A stretch of DNA of 64,000 nucleotides. Source: Quillaja saponaria. Its lineage: Eukaryota; Streptophyta; Magnoliopsida; Fabales; Quillajaceae. The notes beneath the pieces were generated by a model. That model saw only the letters and a list, made by a program, of their open reading frames with translations, was not told the DNA's origin and made no database searches. Positions 59,634 to 64,000 of this stretch are shown piece after piece (positions within the stretch are counted from its first letter, which is position 1; the number at the start of each line of letters is the position of its first letter). The DNA is taken from assembly GCA_029379385.1 (NCBI GenBank), contig CM055606.1:18315142-18379141 (forward strand), written 5' to 3'. Made by a program: the position numbers and the translations under genes.

Positions 59634-61033
59634 ATGTCTCACATAGCTGTTGAAAGAAACAGGAGAAGACAGATGAATGAGCATCTCAAAGTCTTAAGGG
59701 CCTTAACCCCCTGTTTTTACATCAAAAGGGTACACTACTAATCCCTCTCTTTCTCTTTATTTTGGTGTTTAATTATTTCTTGTAAATTCTATGTTTGTAT
59801 ACAGGGAGACCAAGCATCTATAATAGGGGGTGTGATAGAATTTATCAAGGAGTTGCATCAAGTTCTTCAAGCTTTGGAGTCCAAGAAAAGAAGGAAGAGT
59901 TTAAGCCCTAGCCCTGGCCCTAGTCCAAGGACTGTGCAGCCAAGTAGTAACAGTACTCTTCAACTTGATCATCATCATCATCATCACAACCCTTTTGGGT
60001 TGGGTTTTGACAATAATTTTAAGGAACTAGCTGTAGGAGCAAGCTGTAACTCTTCAGTTGCAGATGTGGAAGTGAAAATCTCGGGATCGAATGTGATCTT
60101 GAAAGTGATTTCGCATCGAAGAAGGGGTCAAATTGTGAAGATAATTAGTGTGTTGGAAAGGCTTTCATTTGAAGTTCTTCATCTTAACATCAGTAGCATG
60201 GAGGATACTGTTCTGTACACCTTTGTTGTTAAGGTAGTATAAATGCATACATACATATATAAATGAATATATTTCTTAATAATCATATTCAAATATCATT
60301 ATCAAGGGGAAATTTAATACTAAATTGATTAATATTAATATTATTAATTAGGTCTCTACATTTTAGCTGAATGAAACCTAATTTAAGACACCAAAGAAAA
60401 TAGATACTAATTTACTCATTCAGGAATTGTGATTTTGTTTCCTTCTTAATTATGATTTGTAATTAGAGTTTCGATCGGTTCCCCATATATTTATATATAT
60501 ATATATATATATATAGACTATATACATAATCTAAAAAGATTGTAAAAAATGATGCAAAATCTCTTCTTATAATTTGATATTTAGATAGATTAACTAGAGA
60601 CAGTTTGTTAAAATTTAGTCATGAACTAAATCTTTATTCAATCCTTGCCAGGTTTTTGTGTTACAGTAGTTATTGATAAATATTAGTATGAAATTCTTGA
60701 AGTGAAATTGTCAAATATTGGATGCTCAAATCATGTAGGTTTTCACATAACACCGAATAAATTAAGGCTTATTGGTGATCAATTATCAATATCGATCAAT
60801 ATGTTTAAGTTTTTCATTGCAAGTATTTAACAATTAGAAGCAATTTTTTGCTTTTTGTTTTCTAAGTCTTTACTCTTTCTCTTTCACTCTGCAATGTGTG
60901 TAAATGGTGATGTCTGGTTTTGTATTTATATTTTTTACAGATAGGGCTGGAATGTCAACTAAGCCTAGAGGAACTAGCAGTTGAAGTACAACAAAGCTTC
61001 TGCTCAGGTGTTATTTGCGCGGAAGAGATGTAG
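59634..61033 (+). CDS. MUTE: bHLH transcription factor MUTE
   Basis: MUTE ends the asymmetric divisions of meristemoids and drives guard-mother-cell fate in stomatal development, as a heterodimer with ICE1/SCRM. The exons are 59634-59729, 59805-60233 and 60941-61033, giving 206 codons (205 aa) in phase. The protein opens directly with the bHLH ([20 protein letters not shown]), continuing through [20 protein letters not shown] to about residue 57. That is a hallmark of MUTE as opposed to SPCH and FAMA, which have long N-terminal extensions. A variable linker ([11 protein letters not shown], then six His at 88-93) follows. The conserved C-terminal ACT-like domain then starts at about [17 protein letters not shown] and includes [20 protein letters not shown] and [18 protein letters not shown]. 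Length and exon structure match the family. Intron 2 carries a (TA)n run at about 60491-60514. The upstream gene on the same strand is the phosphatase. Confidence 0.97.
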
Positions 61034-61429
61034 CTTTTTATGATAAAAAAATTTATCTTTGATGGTTGTTAAAATCATATATATATATATATACCAGATA
61101 TGGAAACCTACCAAATAAATTTCTTCAGCTTCTATAAAATTTTGCCTTTTGTTTTTTCTTCTTTCAGCTATGTATCTGTACCCTTGAACACTGCATGCTA
61201 TTCAGCCATGTCAATGCATTTGAAGCAAATTAGCTTATGCAAGAAGAAGAAGCTATATCATTTAACATGTCCAGAGACCACCATACTTTGGCAAGAAAGT
61301 CTTAATTCGTTACCCACTTATTATAAGCAGCATATTAATTGTCTACTACTTGTTAATTATACAAACTATACATATATATAAGTAACATATAAATCAATGG
61401 ATCAATCTTACACTATAATTTGTATTTCA

Positions 61430-61990
61430 TAAATGTGTAAATGACATTTAAATCGAAGATATCACAATTTTCAAACTAATTACTCTTAATTTCAATTAAG
61501 TTACATGTAAATCGTTAGAATTGTAGACAATTTGTTTACTGACTCTAATTAACAAGTAAATCGGCAAGATCTTAGATGATTTGTGTACAAACTACTATCA
61601 AATGCAACTGATATGTAAACAGTCAAAACTTAGGTTATTTTTCCCGAACTAACATGTAGTGTTGTAAATATCCATGAGTTTAGGTTAATTGTCGCAATTT
61701 TTCTTATATAATTAATTATTTAACTAGTAATATTGATATTGTTAGACAATTTAAATACAAATTATTGTCATATACAATACGTAATTGTTAAAAGGTGTAC
61801 AAACTATATATTATCATATGTAAATTATCAATGTAACTTAATTAGTGATTGTTCAAAAATTACTTTCATAAGTAATTAACATTTAAATCATCAAGAAGTT
61901 ATTACTGATTTACTTGTTAAAAATTTACTTTTAAAATCATCATGGATTTAATTATATATAATTTGTTCACGAGTTAATTTCATATGGAAC
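61430..61990 (+). repeat. Degenerate minisatellite array B
   Basis: Loose repeats of about 50-65 bp use the words AACTAATTAACATGTAAATC, GTCAA(A/G)A(T/C)TTAG, and GA(C/T)(A/G)ATTTGTTTAC. They are strongly degenerate and of approximate extent. The words resemble those of array A at 46.98-47.51 kb. Confidence 0.5.
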
Positions 61991-62717
61991 TAACATATAC
62001 GTCCTCACCTTATAGTATTATTGTGTCAAATAATACATATATATCAATAGCTTCAGTACTGATTATTACAAAACAAAACAAAAAATAATAAATAATTTGA
62101 AAAGGTTCACTGGTCTTCTTAGTTTTGTAGTTGCTATTGATCAGTTCAAGGTCCAGCTTCATGAGTGACTGCAAATACACTAAATGATTGGTTCTTGAGT
62201 CTTTACCAAGTACTTTGGGATTTGAGTCTTGACATATACTCCTGTGCATATATATAATCAATTGGTGAACTACATTGCAGTACTGCACACACTGCCTGAC
62301 TTTTTATTCTCCCAGTGCAAAGTGATTCTATGATTAAGGATTTTCAGTTTGTTCAAACCATATAATGTTACAAGAGTAGAATATTCTATTCCTCAAACAA
62401 AATAATAATTAAGAAAAAGAATTAAATGAAGGGGACGTAATGGGTAAATCTCCTTAATTCCTCATGAAGTTGCCGTTCTCCGGACTTGAATCCTCATATG
62501 CTGGAATGTCCAAAACTTTTACTATGGTATTGGTGTCAGAACAATATTTGCCAGAAAACTCTAGATTAGAGTTGGTGCACAGTGCACATGAAGTAGCTGC
62601 TCTCAAGAGTTAATAACTGCACCAAGTAAGAATACTAGAAGTCTTTGAAATTCCCCTTCACTGCAGTAGAGCGATTTGCAAATTCAAGCTTTGTATTTCT
62701 TTACAACCCTTCAAGCA
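61991..62717. other. Intergenic between MUTE and the PPR gene
   Basis: No ORF of note is visible. The right end must be the 3'UTR of the minus-strand PPR gene. The MUTE 3' flank with a (TA)n run (about 61078-61092) lies just to the left of array B. Confidence 0.6.
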
Positions 62718-64000
62718 TTACCAGTATTCTCCACAGGAACACAACCCATCAGAGAAATGGTGAAATCTACTGTTATCCCTTACAATTATCTTTCTTCCAG
62801 CCACCTTAGAGATGTATTTGATGGCAGAATGGCAATCCAAACAAACCCTTAAATTCTTCTTAACAATGATCGGCTTCCCTATCGGCATGCTTATTAGTGA
62901 AAATGCAATGGCTATCCTCTCGCTGTGATGATGAAGACGCTTCTCCTTCAAGCTATCATCCATTTCAATAGGAATTAATTCCGTTTGAGGAACATATCCA
63001 GCATTCTTTATCTCATCAAGAATACTATCAAGCTTTTCATAAATGTCTTTCTTCTGAGGATGTGACCAGTCTTCAGCTCCAAATATATGGGTCTTATTTC
63101 CAATGTCAACCCAGCTATAACCAGGCAATTTCTTCATATTACTATTTCTTATCATCTGCCTCAAACTCCTAACATCTTCCCATAGTCTTTCCTTTGCATA
63201 CAGATTAGAAAGCAACACAGAAGCCCCACTATTTTCGGGTTCAAGCTTCCTCAGTTTGTCTGCTGCAAGTTTTCCTCTCTCCTTATCACCATGATTTTTA
63301 CAAGCTCCAAGAAAAGAACACCATCCAAAAGCATTTGGCTCAAATGGCATGCTGTTTATAAAATCCTCTGCTTCTTTAAGCTTTCCAGCTCGACCAAGTA
63401 AATCGATAACACAAGAGTAATGTTCTCCTCTAGGAACTACTCCAAAAACCTTTTCCATACTATTAAAGTAATTTAATCCCTCCTTCATCAATCCCGCATG
63501 GCTACATCCTGTTAAAAGACTGACAAATGTTATTGCATTTGGTCTCACTTCTCTGTGGATCATCCTGTCAAAAGCTTCTATGGCTTTTATTCCTAAACCG
63601 TGCTGTGCATACACACTAACCAAAGAATTCCATGCAACATCAGTTGGATTTTCGATCCCATCAAACACCTGGACCGAGTATTCAAGCAAGCCACACTTTC
63701 CATACATGTCAACAAGAATTGAGGCAACAAAAGGGTCTACGTCAAAATTAAATTTAAGAACTTGAGCATGGAGCTGGGTCCCTTGTTCAAGTGCTGCCTG
63801 GTTAGCACAAGCCTTCATCAAGCTAGAAAAAGTGAATTCATTAGGTTCAATTCCCAGCCTCCGCAACTCAACAAAAATACTTATGGCCTTCTCAGTTTGA
63901 TCCATCTCAACATATCCATCTATCAATGCAGTATATGACACTACATTTTTACAGCCTGAAACAATCCTGATGACATCTGAAGCGCTGTCCATATCTCCAG
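62718..64000 (-). CDS. DYW-type pentatricopeptide repeat protein (partial, N-terminus off right edge)
   Basis: This is an organellar RNA-editing factor of the PLS class. The PPR tract binds a specific transcript and the C-terminal DYW domain is the cytidine deaminase. The visible part is about 427 residues. The frame stays open to the right edge (GDMDSASDVI precedes), so the Met at 63992 is internal. Successive PPR motifs begin VVSYTALIDGYVEMDQTEKA, NEFTFSSLMKACANQAALEQ, VAWNSLVSVYAQHGLGIKAI and NAITFVSLLTGCSHAGLMKE. Then come E/E+ motifs (GASVLLSNLYAKERLWEDV to KKLPGYSWVDI) and a PG-box (YVPQTE). Deaminase signatures HHSERIAIAF (HxE) and CLDCHSAIKYIS (CxxCH) are intact. The terminus is CSCGEYW, so the usual final Asp-Tyr-Trp is Glu-Tyr-Trp. 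The target organelle and editing site cannot be told from this part. Confidence 0.94.
   Translation of the reverse strand, partial: GDMDSASDVIRIVSGCKNVVSYTALIDGYVEMDQTEKAISIFVELRRLGIEPNEFTFSSLMKACANQAALEQGTQLHAQVLKFNFDVDPFVASILVDMYGKCGLLEYSVQVFDGIENPTDVAWNSLVSVYAQHGLGIKAIEAFDRMIHREVRPNAITFVSLLTGCSHAGLMKEGLNYFNSMEKVFGVVPRGEHYSCVIDLLGRAGKLKEAEDFINSMPFEPNAFGWCSFLGACKNHGDKERGKLAADKLRKLEPENSGASVLLSNLYAKERLWEDVRSLRQMIRNSNMKKLPGYSWVDIGNKTHIFGAEDWSHPQKKDIYEKLDSILDEIKNAGYVPQTELIPIEMDDSLKEKRLHHHSERIAIAFSLISMPIGKPIIVKKNLRVCLDCHSAIKYISKVAGRKIIVRDNSRFHHFSDGLCSCGEYW

Noticed and set aside
1..64000. CRISPR arrays, bacterial operons, phage or viral genes
   Set aside because: No regular spaced repeats, no ribosome-binding sites, no viral motifs. 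All recognised genes are plant nuclear genes with introns or typical plant single exons.

Overview
This window looks like nuclear DNA from a core eudicot plant. The genes have short exons with GT-AG introns, the spacers are AT-rich, and the products are plant-specific (MUTE, TBL, DYW-PPR, NF-YC, AILP, EDGP-like). I cannot name the species. Gene models were built by hand. For each spliced gene the exon lengths were summed and the reading frame was checked across every junction.

Layout from left to right: (1) 37-3116, minus: N-terminal three quarters of the NEDD8-activating E1 catalytic subunit (ECR1/UBA3), running off the left edge. (2) 4587-8435, minus: a TBL/PMR5-type polysaccharide O-acetyltransferase. 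(3) 10879-11355, minus: a small protein with a Myb/SANT-like (PIF/Harbinger-type) tail. (4) 12148-12345, minus: a 65-residue OEP7-like outer-envelope protein, divergent from (5) 12896-18726, plus: ATP-dependent NAD(P)H-hydrate dehydratase (NAXD) in 11 exons, one intron being GC-AG. (6) 20111-20866, minus: NF-YC, with a long 5'UTR intron. (7) 28271-31813, minus: an aluminium-induced YGL/LRDR protein (AILP1-like).

After an AT-rich, repeat-bearing spacer (about 31.9-38.2 kb) come (8) 38206-40565, plus: a broken G-type lectin receptor kinase. (9) A cluster of four EDGP/basic-7S-globulin-like, non-catalytic aspartyl-protease-fold proteins: one minus (42756-44048) and three plus (45488-46810, 48679-50007, 51904-53232). 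The last two lie in a very recent 3.2 kb tandem duplication. (10) 55949-58132, plus: a dual-specificity phosphatase (DSPTP1/MKP2 type). (11) 59634-61033, plus: MUTE, the stomatal bHLH switch. (12) 62718-64000, minus: the C-terminal part of a DYW-type PPR editing factor, open at the right edge.

The genes do not form a pathway. What links them is conserved order. From memory, ECR1, TBL11, NAXD, AILP1 and several EDGP-like genes are close neighbours on Arabidopsis chromosome 5 (At5g191xx), while TBL10, MKP2 and MUTE are close on chromosome 3 (At3g060xx-061xx). The window may therefore show the unfractionated ancestral order. The youngest change is the 3.2 kb duplication, whose two coding copies differ mostly at amino-acid-changing sites. 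I found no clearly new biological system. The best leads are that duplication, an unrecognised ORF inside the NF-YC 5' intron, the Harbinger-like small gene, and two related degenerate minisatellites.
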